Below, piece by piece: positions 1 to 24,965 of a DNA stretch of 64,000 nucleotides. Source of the DNA: Thunnus maccoyii (Eukaryota; Chordata; Actinopteri; Scombriformes; Scombridae). Location: positions 22,006,001 through 22,070,000 of the forward strand of contig NC_056550.1 of the NCBI RefSeq assembly GCF_910596095.1, given 5' to 3'. Below the pieces are notes generated by a model that had not been told where the DNA came from, ran no database searches, and saw nothing but the letters and a program-made list of their open reading frames with translations. Each line of letters begins with the position of its first letter. Positions within the stretch are counted from its first letter, which is position 1. The position numbers were made by a program, and so were the translations under genes.

Positions 1-33
1 TGAAATAATAGTACCTCGTTTTTCATTTCTCAG

Positions 34-99
34 GCTAACAATCCTCTGTATAAAGGAGCCACGTCTACCTTCACCAACGTAGCATACCGAGGCACCTAA
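34..99 (+). CDS. itgb3: Integrin beta-3-type subunit, last coding exon (partial gene)
   Basis: Only the final coding exon is in the window; the rest of the gene lies upstream. An acceptor (tttcatttctcag) ends at 33, and 21 codons plus TAA follow in phase 0. The peptide has the two integrin beta cytoplasmic tyrosine motifs, NPLY near its start and NVAY near its end, and finishes YRGT. This tail closely resembles human beta-3, which has NPLY and NITY and also ends YRGT, and differs from the beta-1 tail. In the family these motifs bind talin and kindlin/Shc-type PTB domains at the inner face of the plasma membrane, controlling integrin activation. The exon is intact. A beta-3 paralogue (a or b copy in fish) cannot be told apart from 21 residues. 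Confidence 0.85.
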   Translation, partial: ANNPLYKGATSTFTNVAYRGT

Positions 100-1603
100 A
101 GACTGAACACAGTGAGAAAAACTCAGGGGTCAAAAAACAGAGAAGGAATGTAGCAACACAGAAATGGATGGGAAGAAGATCCTTTACACTGTCACGTGGC
201 CGGCTACTGAGTAGTAGTTATTGCTGTCAACAACATAATGTAAGAATTGTACATATTGTAAACAAAACTGTTCATGTGAGTCACAGATGGTTGCCTTCTT
301 TTAGGCTTTCAGCTAAATTCGTACTTTACTCTATGTCGTGTCTGTAGCGTTCTCTAATGCAATCAGATACAGTAGGAGTTCATTAACATAAGGAAAACTC
401 ATTCACATTAAGGGAAGCTGCTTCTGTGTGAAAGCCTGTAACTTTTGTAATCTATCAGACAAGCTCTTTTACCACTTCAATATTTGTTGTTGAAGATATT
501 TTCTATTTAAATTTTTTGCTCATGTTTTAAAATAGGAATCACCATGACCCGGTGGTAATAATAAATTGGTATAGAAAATATTTGAATGAATGGACTTTTG
601 AAGTCATCTTCATTGTCTACGACCGTATTTAATATATAATTTACACCTAAGCCTTGTTTTAAGAGTGCCGCCTTTTTCATTCCCTTTTCATTTGACTGAA
701 AAGAATGAACCACAGTTTATCGGTATACATGAAATGTGTACTATAGACATTTAATAACTTATTAAAACAAGCTTGAAACATAATCATGTACAATTCTGTT
801 TCGTTTCCCTTTTTGTGGGGCAAAATACCATTTGTAATAATTTTGACAAGAATGTAATAATCTGTTGAGCAGTTGAAAAAAGAAGTAAGATGCATTAACT
901 GCAGCCTTTAGGCTGACTTGGTTTACAATATTGTTTATTGTATAATGTTTTTGAAATGCATACCAGCAATGGCAACTTTATAATCGGTGTGATTGCTATA
1001 TTTTTTCATCCCTGCATTATTACCTGTTTTTGTGTTTGTTGAGCTTTTTTTTATTGTTTTTTTTGAATTGTATGAAAAAACAGCGATCTGTTTTACTTTT
1101 GCCAAAGTGTAAATTGCTGTAATTTGTTTCAATGTTCTACTGACCAGCACCGTGTTACACTGAAATGCCAGATCCTTTATTTGTGTATGTGAGCAGATTT
1201 TATTGCACATCAAATTATATTGGCCATAATGCCCTGTAATTGTTAATAACGAACTTGCTCTTTTGCAACCTCTATATAGGAGATAAGAGTGTGATGTGAG
1301 GTGTATTTTGGTTGCACATCTCTGATTCTGTCTCAGGACATGGCCTGCAAACTCACTGCTTACTTTTCTGTATTTGCACAGTTTTTTTTTTTTTTAAAGA
1401 CGCTCTGGTTTTACCTCTAGTTTGTTAAACAGAGGAAATGCATAAAGATTTATCTCACCCGACTTCACCAACTTTTGTGTGATACTTGACATTTGGGTTT
1501 CTTTTAACAAAACTGCTTTATTTAGATCAGACTTACAAAAGCCCAAACAACCAGGTTATTTGTAATTCATATTTCAGATCCAAAGCAATAACATCACAAT
1601 AAA
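100..1603 (+). other. itgb3: Probable itgb3 3' UTR
   Basis: AT-rich, non-coding sequence directly after the integrin stop codon. Possible polyadenylation hexamers AATAAA occur at 559-564 and 1598-1603; which is used cannot be decided from sequence. Small ORFs on either strand have no recognisable similarity and look like chance ORFs of AT-rich DNA. Confidence 0.5.
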
Positions 1604-3838
1604 TACCACTTGTTAAAAAAAATTCCTCCTAATGACCATTAAACAATAGAGACCGAAGCCGAAGTATCAAAATTTAACAGAGTTTGTTTTCAACAGAGTT
1701 TTTTTTAACACACAGGATGAGGTTACAAAGAAAAAGGCTCCCAGAGGAACACTTATAACAGAGTTTTATACACCTCGAGTGGGCGTTGCAGTTCTTTTCT
1801 TAATCTATCAAAATACAGACTTACTGATAACGTCATGTCTGTTTTCAATTCTCCTGTCCAGGAGCCATCTTGCCCAACTGACCCCCAAATGACAACTCTC
1901 ACCCTGTCTCCGACAAATTTTAATTTCTACATCTTCCTCTTTACAAATAAGATGCTGAACTTCCTTTAACCGTAGCTGATGATTCTGCTGATGTTGCAGA
2001 GTTGCAGTACAAGACAGAAACAATTCATCATGATCTAGATATAATAGTAACACTCAGACACAGTGTAATCATCAGATTTTTATAACACCTTTCATGCACT
2101 GTGTGATTTCTGTGAGAAGCTGACTGTTTCACTCTGCCTCTGGGCTTCATTCATACATACAGCAGGTTATTACACAAAGCACAGTGAGATATATTTTCAA
2201 AATTCCTACATCCCTGCAGGGGTATGGAGAGATGCGTCTCACACTCACAAAACACTGCGCAGAAACTATTGCCTGTCCACAGTCACACAAAATTAGATAA
2301 TAACATAGTAGATAGATAGTAACATTGAAATAAATACATCAAATACTGTTATTTTAAAATCAAAATTGCAGAAATGAATGTGGGCACACATCCTGTCACC
2401 GTACACAGTATCATTATTGCCTGCTGCATACAGATCAAATTTTCAAAGTTGTTACGTCATCTGTTTGTTCTTGTTTTCTTCTCTTGTGTCTAATCTGATA
2501 CAGATTGTGACACAACTTTGCACTTTATGTCACATCCTACCACATATTTCTGTCACCACATCCTATTCACATAGCCTGACAGTTCGATTAATGTGTGCAT
2601 TGTTGGTAATTCAGTTCTATATGGTAATAAAATAACAGTTCTGTCAACATCAGTTTCCCTAGTACAACAATTACATGGAAACCGTTACCTGGTACTGCTT
2701 ATCTGGTTATCTATGCATCAAGTACACCTAGTATTTTCTAAACGTGCATCATTTGTAAGCTGTTGGATTACTGGTATCAGCATTACCAGGAAAAGGCTGT
2801 AACCTCTCTAACCTCTTGACTTCATCACAAGAATAAAATGAGATATGTGTATGTGACGGACTCTCTCCCTTCCTTCCTTCCTTCCTTCCTTCCTTCCTTC
2901 CTTCCTTCCTTCTTTTGTTCCCCTGAAGATAAATTTGCAGTTGCCTTTAATGCTATGCATTTTCGAGAGTCACACTTAGCCATTATGTCAGCTCTCTGTC
3001 AAAGCATTTATCAATAAACCTTGAAAGGTGTGAAGTTATAAAGCAGTTGCTGTAGGCTATGTTCAAAGACTTGCAGAGTGCAAGTAAATAGCTAATATAC
3101 TAGGGTGGAACCTCTGCATTTAAGGATCAGAAAACTGATAAATATAGGAGGGAAAAATTGTTGTTTTTTGGTTTGTTCGTTAGGATTGGGAAATCTTTAG
3201 AGCATGTAAACTCAATTTTATGAGTTCAATGTTGAGTTGTGCAACTTCCCAGAATTCTCATCATGCAGTGGGTCTTAGCAAAGATAATCCTGAGATATGT
3301 CTCCCTCTAGTGTATAAACACTGCACCTGTCGACTACTGCAGCACAGCTGAAAAGTTGCAGACCCAAATTCTTGTGCAGATAAATTTATTGTGAAACGAT
3401 TTATTGCTCAGTGTACAGAGCTGGATGGCAGGCAAGCTTTGAGTTATCAGTGGAGTTATTATTATTATGTCACCTCCTTGACATCTGGACCAAAAATCAT
3501 GTCTCCTTCACGTGTTTCATATAAGCTCCCTGATGTGAAGATCGCATATAATTATGTCTACGCCAGTGTACTAATATGACTTATGATGCAGCCACTGAGA
3601 AAGAGGAGCAGTTAATTGTTTTGTTTGGCATCGAGGCGTCTGAAGGAAGATACAACTGTAGAGAGAAAAAAATGTGACTCAAACTATAACAAAGTGGCAA
3701 CATGTCAATAGAGAAGACTTAATGTCAAATATAATTCGGTAAAATTAAAAAAAAAAAAAAAAAACCCACTTAGGGCGTTGCATCTATTCCCTGCAACTTT
3801 GTTACCAGAAAAACCCAACTTTGTATTACTAGTTCCGA
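1604..3838. other. Intergenic DNA between itgb3 and mettl2
   Basis: No gene recognised. Contents: a CCTT microsatellite at about 2868-2912, an A-run at about 3748-3764, and otherwise unremarkable AT-rich sequence. The last few hundred bases run into the mettl2 promoter. Confidence 0.6.
2868..2912. repeat. (CCTT)n microsatellite
   Basis: Uninterrupted tetranucleotide run of about 11 units in intergenic DNA. Confidence 0.95.
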
Positions 3839-3898
3839 CACTACTTGAACGCAGCACGATCAGATGCACGGCCCCTCTTCCGTTGCGTCAGTTCCAGC
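3780..3898 (+). promoter_or_regulatory. mettl2: Presumed mettl2 promoter / 5' UTR
   Basis: The 60 bases before the mettl2 start become CpG-richer and contain an ETS-like CTTCCG (about 3876-3881) overlapping a CRE-like TGCGTCA (about 3884-3890). No TATA box is obvious. The open frame extends upstream to 3845 without an ATG, so the first ATG at 3899 (context ccagcATGg, a good Kozak match) is taken as the start. The transcription start itself is not visible. Confidence 0.4.
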
Positions 3899-6577
3899 AT
3901 GGCGGCGCCCCATGCCGTGGTCGGGGTGGAGGGAGACAGCAGTGAATCGGGGCTTATTTTATCAGATTCATCCACCGGAGACGTGAAGCGACCTCAGTTC
4001 GGGACACGTTTCCTCACAGACCCGCGGCAGGTCTTCCAGCACAACGCCTGGTCGGTAACTTACACCAGAAACCCGAGAGAGTAGACAGATGCTGGTGTGC
4101 ATCTCTGTGACAGTCAGTATCTGCTGACAGGGAAAATATCATTTTAACAAATCATTCTATTTTGTGGATGGTATTTTGCTGAATAAGGAGATTTAACAGC
4201 ATTAATTTTGCATTAAAGTCATTGACTGGTTGTTTATTTGGGGCCACATTTGGATATTTTCATGTAATGGGCATGATGTTGTGGCCTTTTTTTTAATTAT
4301 TGTATCAGATCTGGTCACATGAAACCTTCATCTTGGGATTTGTCAGGTGTTTTCTGTGCTGTCATTCACCACATCATTTCACCCAGACTGGGTAATAATG
4401 AATTGTTGTCAACAGGGACAATGTGGAGTGGACCGAGGAGCAAGAAGCAGCTGCCAAGAAGAAAGTGCTAGAAAACAGTCAGCCGCTGCCTGCAGAGAAA
4501 CAAGGTTGCACTGCAGAGACACACGAACCACACAGTGATACTGGCAGGACCACAAACATAAACTGCTAATAAGGAGCGAAGTGTTCTCTAGTTTTGTGTT
4601 TAATTTGTGCGCAAATAACTGCAATGAAGTTGATGGCTACAACTTGAAATTGACTGTTATTAATCCTATGCTTTGCTTATTATGCATAGTGTTTGATTAT
4701 TTTTTTAAGATGTGCTATTTTATCACTTTAACACTGACTCTACTGCCTTACTTCATCTTGCAGAGGACTATGACTGCCGGGCCAATGAGTACTGGAATGA
4801 TTTCTACACAATACATGAAAATCGCTTCTTCAAAGACCGTCACTGGCTCTTCACAGAGTTCCCAGAGTTGGCCCCACAGTGCGGCCTTAACCACGAATCC
4901 CATCCTGAAGTCTCCGGCACAGATGACCGACAAAGCGGGGACGCTGCGGCTCTGCCTCACGCCGATGGTGACTTCCCCGGCTCCTCTGCCACGTATCGCA
5001 TTCTGGAGGTGAGAGATTCGTTTGAAAGCAAGTTAGAGAAACTTAAACACGTTTAATACACATGTAATGACTAATATGTTTATTTGCAATCTGTTAGTTC
5101 ATTGATCTGCTGTTTTATTTTAAAAGTGATTCTAAGGATTGTGCAGCCTTGGCAGAGGAGTGCGTTTTGCAGAAAGCCGATTTTTTGTTATTCTCTCTGC
5201 TGTATGCATTCGTCACTCGCTACAAACTGAATAAATGATATATGAATTGACGTCCACAGGTTGGCTGTGGTGTGGGCAACACAGTGTTTCCAATCCTGAA
5301 GACCAACAAGTAGGTGCAGGCAGGATATTTACACCTCAAGACCTCAGACAATGTTAATAAATACTGTTAAATACTGTTCTCTGCGCCCTTAAAACTTTCA
5401 TTTCAACGTTGTTTCATGCAGTGACCCGGGACTCTTTGTGTACTGCTGTGATTTCTCTAGCACTGCTGTGGAGTTAGTCAAGGTGAGATGATGGTGATGA
5501 TGAAAGGATGCGTTGATAGATGTATTCACCTCTATAGTTGTGGCTTAACTGATGAATTAACATTGCCGTCATGTCATCAGACTAATCCAGAGTACGACCC
5601 TGGGCGCTGCTTCGCCTTTGTTCACGACTTGAGTGATGAGGAAGCCAATTACCCCGTCCCAGATGGAAGCCTTGATGTTATAGTGCTAATCTTTGTGCTA
5701 TCAGCGTTGCATCCTGACAAGTATGAACTTCTTTCTTTGTCTTCCTACCTCTTTGGTTTCCTCTCAGTGTGAGTCATTAAATGTTGCACTGCTTGTCTTT
5801 AAAAGTTTCACCTCTGTCTCAGGATGCAGGCATCCATCAGTAGATTAGCGCGGCTGCTGAAGCCCGGGGGAGTGATGCTGCTCAGGGACTACGGACGCTA
5901 CGATATGGCACAGCTGCGCTTCAAGAAGGGTGAGTCCTGCACGGCTACAGTCCACATAGTCCATACAGCTGTAGATTCAGAAGGGTCCATTATTCATGAG
6001 CTGCTACGAGCCTTGAAGATGTGTGTCGCTTTTCAAGTAACACTGTTTCATAATTGACCGTTGCGTTAGGTCACGCAGCAGTTTTCTGTGTCTGACTGAA
6101 CAAAGAATATTATGGACCACTTGATAGTTATAATAAGTCTGTGTACACAGGACTTGTCAGGCTACAACATTAATGAATAAATGTTTTTTCAACGTCTGTA
6201 ATTAGTTGTATAATTTTAGGTTTCTTATATCTCTGTTCTTCTCTTAGGAAGGTGTCTGTCAGAAAACTTTTACGTCCGTGGTGATGGAACAAGAGTATAT
6301 TTCTTTACTCAAGGTAAAAAATAAAAACTTCTTGTGATTATTTGATGTTTGTTAGTTTAAAAAAAAAAAAATATATGTATATGATCATATTTCTGTGCTT
6401 CTTTTCCTTTCAGATGAGCTCCATGAGATGTTCACGGAGGCAGGACTTGAGAAAGTGCAGAACCTCGTGGATCGAAGGCTACAGGTGAACAGAGGGAAAC
6501 AGCTCACCATGTACAGGGTGTGGATCCAGTGCAAGTACCGCAAAGCTCTCGTTCAGCCACCTGAGACGCAGGGCTGA
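3899..6577 (+). CDS. mettl2: METTL2-type tRNA N3-methylcytidine methyltransferase
   Basis: Nine coding exons: 3899-4050, 4416-4504, 4764-5008, 5260-5309, 5422-5482, 5581-5720, 5823-5929, 6248-6313, 6414-6577. They total 1074 nt, giving 357 aa (human METTL2A about 378). Splice phases agree at every junction and no frame is broken. The family adds m3C at position 32 of cytosolic tRNA-Thr and, with DALRD3, tRNA-Arg. Seen here: N-terminal block FGTRFL...VFQHNAW; the conserved YWNDFY...[15 protein letters not shown]; the Rossmann SAM-binding loop VGCGVGN (residues about 163-169, exon 4); [16 protein letters not shown] strand; LLKPGG and [17 protein letters not shown]-terminal block [15 protein letters not shown] through [10 protein letters not shown]. 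The acidic linker before [12 protein letters not shown] is shorter than in human. The exon 2 donor (gttgca) is weak but demanded by the frame. METTL8 is the nearest alternative; I see no reason to prefer it. Confidence 0.95.
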
Positions 6578-7004
6578 GCCCACCTGGCTTAACCGTCAAT
6601 CACAACTGAAACCAAGTGCTGAAATGAAGGCGGTGCTGTCTTTTTTTTTTTTTTTTTTACTGAGGATGTAATGAAAATGAGAAGCTCTATTGTGATTGTG
6701 ATAAAGGGGATGCAACTGGATAGCGACATACTGTAAAGGCCTTACACTATCCCAGCTGCCATAACATTGACGGACTTGCTCTGTGGCTGTGGTGTTCTTG
6801 ATGGTATCGCAATCCGAGCTACGGGAGTGATGATTTCTCATTTTCTGACAGTGAGTTCAGTAATCTGAGAAAGGGCTTGGTTACACATGTATTAATGTTT
6901 CTATTCACCCGGATGCTGTTTTTAAAATGACGTGATGTTTTGAAATAAATGGCATGATTTTTAAGAGAACTTCATGACCTTTTTGTACATGTAAAATGAA
7001 TAAA
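6578..7004 (+). terminator. mettl2: mettl2 3' UTR with two poly(A) signals
   Basis: Short 3' UTR after the TGA. AATAAA at 6944-6949 and again at 6999-7004, so cleavage is expected within about 30 bases of either. A T-run lies at about 6641-6658. Confidence 0.7.
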
Positions 7005-7439
7005 GATATAAACTGTATGAAGTATTTCACTCTGGTATTTCAAAGCTGAGTTCAGAAGTGTTTAACAAAGGACTCGTTTCATGATACTGGCCCTAATTTT
7101 ACTTTATTTTCCGTGACAGACTCTTGAATAGTTAAAGCCCTATTAATGCTTGAATGGCTACTTTGAAAAAAGAAAAAAAAAGCATTCATTTAGCAATTTA
7201 TTGACATTATGTAAGTACAGTATGTGGGTGTGAACATCATGGGAATGGCAACTTTTCGATGAAGTGATTATTTGGGTGGTTGTGTGGGTGGGCGCTGTTA
7301 AATTGTATTGTGTACAGAGGGATTTGCCATTGGTCCAGACGAGATTTGGGGCAGGCGTGGACTGAACGAAGGTGAAAATACTTGAACAATCTCACGAGAA
7401 AATATGAGATTTTACTGATTATTGTTTACATTGCAAAAA
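7005..7439. other. Intergenic spacer / upstream tlk2 promoter
   Basis: Short spacer between mettl2 and tlk2. An inverted CCAAT (ATTGG, at about 7329) and rising GC content towards 7440 suggest the tlk2 promoter lies here. No coding sequence seen. Confidence 0.45.
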
Positions 7440-8014
7440 CATGAGAACCGAACCGAATCGATCCGGATTCAACTGAAACGCTTTGCAACAGCCACAACTT
7501 CCGAAACAGATCGGTTTCTCTCCCTGCGGCGAGGAAGACGACTGGAGACGAACTTTGTTTTGATCGAGCTGAAAGCCAGGACCCGAAAATCATCTCACCA
7601 CCGGGGGAGAAAAAGATAGGGGGGGATAACTAACGCCAGTTTAAAGACATCATTTATACCTGGTGAAAAACGGAGAATCTCGAGGGTCGCCATTGTGTGG
7701 AAACGAGATACCCGACACAGGCACCGTGTGGTCCTCGGAGAGATGGATGTGATGGGGATCCCCGCCTAAGGAGCACAGAAAGGCGGGTTTTGGGATACCC
7801 GGAGTTGTCGAGGCCTCCGAGGGAATCCTCCGTCGTCTGGCTTGAGCTCACTGCGCGCTCCCGTGTCCCGATCGTGAACAATCAGCACGCGAGGGACGAG
7901 GCTGTGGATGCGGCCTAGCCTGGGAGGGTCTGCCAAGCACCGGGGGGAAACAACGGGGACGGTTTCAGGGTTAACAACTGGCCCTCCGGAGGACCGAGAA
8001 AATATTTAATTACA
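7440..8014 (+). promoter_or_regulatory. tlk2: tlk2 CpG-rich first exon (5' UTR)
   Basis: A CpG-rich block unlike its AT-rich surroundings, ending in a good donor (ATTACA then gtaagt at 8015). It precedes the coding exon that starts with an acceptor at 9117-9118, so it is best read as the non-coding first exon of tlk2. Several short upstream ORFs are present, for example starting at 7441 and 7743. An open frame at about 7697-7918 is GC-driven and has no recognisable product. The true transcription start is not determinable here. Confidence 0.6.
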
Positions 8015-8970
8015 GTAAGTATCTCGTTAGGTTGTCGAACAACACAATTGATGTGGACGGGTCTCTTGTCGCGTCGTAGCACGAACACCTGACAACACAG
8101 AACCGAGAAGATGCTTCTTTTTGACAGACGAGTTAACTGTTAACGTTAGCCTGTTGGGCTACCTAACGCCAGCTATCTTTAGTGTGTTTATAAAACAATT
8201 TATTGATGAAGACACTAGTTGTGATTATGTTTTGTTTATCCCGACCCGTTATCTAATCAACATTTGTCTGCTGCGTGGGTACGTAATGTGACAAAAATCA
8301 AATTTAATGTTAGCTACTAGTTAACGTTACCAGTTAGCTCTTGGGTCGCAATGCTAGCTAAGTGATGGCCAACATCCGTGGGCTTGTTAGCTCATTTATC
8401 CAGTGTTAGCTAGCTGCCTCGCAGATCATTCACTGATGTTTCACATCTTTTAACAGGTCTGCTGGCCACTATAATGTTAAACTCCATTCTTGAATAAATC
8501 TTGAATATCCTTAAATGGACACGGATGCTGCAGGTTACACTATTCATTTAATGTATGCAAGCCATAGATAACGTTAACACAGACATAGCAGTCAGTGTTG
8601 GGCGTGTAACTTAAACGTTAACCTTTGCACAAGCTAGCAAGCTGGGCATTTATTGTCTATTTGGCCTTTTCCATTGCTGTGAGTACACTTGGCAGTCCCT
8701 CCATTAGTGACCTTTCATAACTCTAGCGCCATGTAACTTAGGCCCATAATGCCAGGGCGTTATCACATGATGCTATAATTTTCCAGGCAGTGACTCTACA
8801 CATCTGGCCTACGTCTTTGATGCATATTTAATATCCCTTATTGACTGTATTTCTTTGCCAGACTGTACATTTTAGGGCTGTGAGTATTTTACTGAGTACT
8901 CAAGTTGTATGGCTGATGCTTGCTGAACACACACGATAGTGGAAAACATTATTGTCAGGCTTATTGATGA

Positions 8971-21772
<12,802 letters not shown>

Positions 21773-22860
21773 GCCCACGCACCCTTATAACAGACTTGAA
21801 CTGAACCGTTTCGAAAGAGTGGGATGGTGGCGGGAGCGACGCCATATTCGCGTGCCCCCCCACTCCCAAGAACATCCCACCTTGCCACGAAGAGCCCTAA
21901 GAGAATCCGGTCAGAAGACGGCAAGGGGTGGGTGAGAAGTCATGGAGGGGTCGGGAAGGGAAGGCCAGCCGTCACCCTTCGTCCCTCTCATGTCCACCCA
22001 CCCCGGCCTACCTGTCCTCCTTTCTCATAAGAGCCGGCATCGTTCTGGGGGTCAAAGCCCTGGACGACTCACACCGCAAGGGGGGCGAGGTTTGGCACTG
22101 TGTTGGTGAAAAGTGGGGTCCAGTGTTTTGGGATGTTTTCTTTTCTGCTTAAAAAAAAAAAAAGAGGAAAATATAAAGAAGTATAGAACTGCTTCAGCTT
22201 GGCCAGATGGGAAAAGACTGCGGAAGGCCTCATACCAATACGCACTCACACACGTACACTCATGCATGAGCCATTCTGGTCCCAGGTAGTCTGAACTCCC
22301 CAAGCTCAAACAATTTAGTTCGTTCTCATCTCCCCGAACTTAACCGAGAGAACCAGTCTGGCCTGTTATTGTATTGAACTCTAAATATCTACGGCACTAT
22401 GTCATCCAACCTGGTGTTCTGGGATCCCCTCTGCCCCCGCTTAAATTCCAGACCCAGATAGTTTGTGACGAGGAGGGACAGAAGCTACTACCCCCCCTAC
22501 CCCCCTACCCCTCCAATCTCCTCGTCAAACTCCTGTGACCAAAGCTTATAACTTCCAGCTGGTGGCAGTGTTCCACCTCAGTTTTTATAATGAATGGTTT
22601 TAGAGTCGTGTTACTTGATAATGGAGTGGAAGCTGTTGAAGAAGGACCCCTTTTACATTTTTTTAAAAAACTTTTCAATTTAACCAGTTTTATGGAGAAA
22701 ATTGTTGTGTTTTTTCAAGTTGCCTTTAATTAGAACTGTTATTGTTTTGATTGACCCCCCCAAACCCCCCCTCCCCTCCCCCCTTACCATAAACACACAT
22801 ATTTATTTAGGTATGTTTGAATTTATTTTTGGCCAATAAAATGCAAGGGACTGGTTGACC
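21773..22860 (+). terminator. tlk2: tlk2 3' UTR and poly(A) signal
   Basis: Non-coding sequence after TGA at 21770-21772, with the hexamer AATAAA at 22835-22840 (context ccaataaaatgc). It contains two C-rich stretches (about 22488-22515 and 22756-22790) whose minus strand is G-rich. Confidence 0.75.
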
Positions 22861-24838
22861 TAATAGTACTGCTGGGGGGAGATTGGGCCTTAGCAGAGAA
22901 TTGCATAAACCATTAAATACTATTGGTTAAAATGTGTTTGTTTGTTCTGGACTCCTCTGTGACTCGATGCTTTCTGTGAAAGAAAAACTTCCGTTGACGA
23001 CACAACTGATGAGCATTTGACACAATTGCTGAGCGTTATGTCTGTACTTAGGTTTTATTTTAATTTTTCAGTTTAAAATCAGTGTTTCAGACTAAAAATC
23101 AAAGCTATATTCAGGAGAAATAAATGGAACAAAACTAAAAACAGGCTGTAAACTTAATGTAACGCCACATTGACTTGATAGAGCTGACTTAGTGTAATCA
23201 GTACAGCATCATGAATGCTGTTTCATTTTCCTAAATAAGGCACAAGTCTGGACTCATCGCGGAGGAAGTGAAAGACAACATTTAAACACCTGTTTAAAAG
23301 CTAAATCAATGGCTTCTCATCTGTGCCGTCTGTCGTGGGATGTTGAATACCATTAGACAAAATTCTCACACGTAAACCGGCGGTCCACAAATTGAATATA
23401 ATCAGCCTGCGTAATGTGACAGCTTAGTTTTTCATCAGCTTGCATTTAACATACTGTGGCATAGTTAAGCTTTTGGCAGGCACATCCAATATGAACTGTT
23501 AGTCTAAATGTATTTTCATAACTATAGGAAACAGCCACTTCCTAGCTTTAAGTCTCCGAAGGACCATTAAGGGGAAGCCATTAAAGGCTACTCTAAAGGC
23601 ATTTATTGAACTATTACAGGGATATTATGAGATTTTTCTGTATTTTTAGGTGAGTTTATTATGTCCGGCGCTTGTGGGTCACCAATCCTGACCTCTCTCA
23701 GTTATCTAACAGACTTGGCTCAGCTGAGAGTTTATGACTGATTTCGACATCAGAGTAGATGTTTGGTGTTTGGCAGATGTTGAGCATAATAAAAAAAGAC
23801 ACATCGAGTTTATTATAGGACAGAACAGGACTGATGCTTTTTAATTGCAAACTAATGAGTAACAGATTACATTTACAATCAAGCATCAGAGGACAATGGC
23901 TTAAAAACTGCAGGACAAATTATTAAGTCACTGCAAAGAATGAGCGCTAGACAGAAGGTTTTTATTTTTAATTAAAGTAAGAAATTAATGGAAGTAGACA
24001 AATGCATAAGAAATACAAGAAGAAGGTAGGGCAACATCAACCATGTTAAAAAGTTAAATACAGGGAAATCACTTCCTGAGCTCCAAAAACAAACAAAAAA
24101 AAAGGGGAAAATGCACAAGTCTGAATAGTGAAATCCAGATTAAATATTGTGCAAAAGGGGCAAAACTCAGAAGTGATATTAGTAATTCACTTTTTCAGTA
24201 GAAATTATACTTGTGTTTTCAATTTTTTAAATGTGAACCATTGAATAAGTTAAAAAAAATTACTCATGAAAAGACCAGAGGGAAGAGTATCATTGAGAAC
24301 AATTATTAGAGTTTTCAACTTCATTTTATGTTTACATTTGGGATTTATTTTCTAAGAAAGTTAAATTTTAGACTTAATTGTTTTTTAATTTTTTTTTTTA
24401 CTTCTACTGACGAGATGAAACAATGACTCCTGAATTATAATTAATTGCATGAGATTGATTTTAGAGTCAACCCTACTGTCTGCTGGGTTATATGGGGTCT
24501 TCCGATACAGGCCCCTGGAGGTCCCCGGACCTCATGTTGGGAACCATACAAACACTGACACAGACACAGACATAGACACACACACATACACACACACACA
24601 CACTGTTGACGCTGCTCCATTCATATCAGTCTCGTCTGACTGAGACGCAGACGGAGCTCTAGCGGTCAAACTCGCCACCAACTCTGCATCATCCGTCCTC
24701 AAAGTAGAACAGTCGGGCATTTGCTGCTCCGGCTTCACTTTTTTTTTTCCTCTCATTTCGTTTTTTTTTTTTTTTTCCGGGTTTTTTTTTTTTTTTTTTC
24801 CAAGCGTGTGTCTGTGTGCGTGTGTTGTAGTTGTGAGC
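22861..24838. other. Intergenic DNA tlk2-mrc2 and presumed mrc2 promoter
   Basis: AT-rich, no gene seen. Towards mrc2 there is a CA-rich microsatellite (about 24546-24602), a moderately GC-rich patch (about 24600-24740), then three long T-runs (about 24739-24800) immediately before the first ATG. The promoter is presumably in the 24600-24840 interval, but no core element is clear. Confidence 0.45.
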
Positions 24839-24965
24839 ATGCAAGGCAACGACCGTCACCGAGACAAGGAATCAAGGAGAACATGGACAAATGGGCGAGA
24901 TATATTCTACAAATGCACTTTATATTTATTCATCTTTAGTCTGGAACTGAAGGGGAGCGCTGCGG
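24839..24965 (+). CDS. mrc2: mrc2 exon 1: signal peptide (least certain exon)
   Basis: First ATG at 24839; the frame ends in phase 1 at a G followed by donor gtgag (24966), which joins exactly to exon 2 (cagCACCGG, 30625) to give [11 protein letters not shown]. The hydrophobic core ([10 protein letters not shown], residues 26-35) is followed by small residues suited to cleavage. The preceding 25 residues are unusually long and charged for a signal peptide, and there is no second in-frame Met before the core. Another first exon in the 5.7-kb intron is possible. Confidence 0.6.

Noticed and set aside
2868..2912. CCTT array as a candidate CRISPR-like or regulatory repeat
   Set aside because: A simple microsatellite with no spacers.
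7697..7918. Open frame in the GC-rich block before tlk2
   Set aside because: Most likely 5' UTR. The conserved TLK2 start [12 protein letters not shown] is at 9121 in the next exon, and open frames are expected in CpG-rich sequence.
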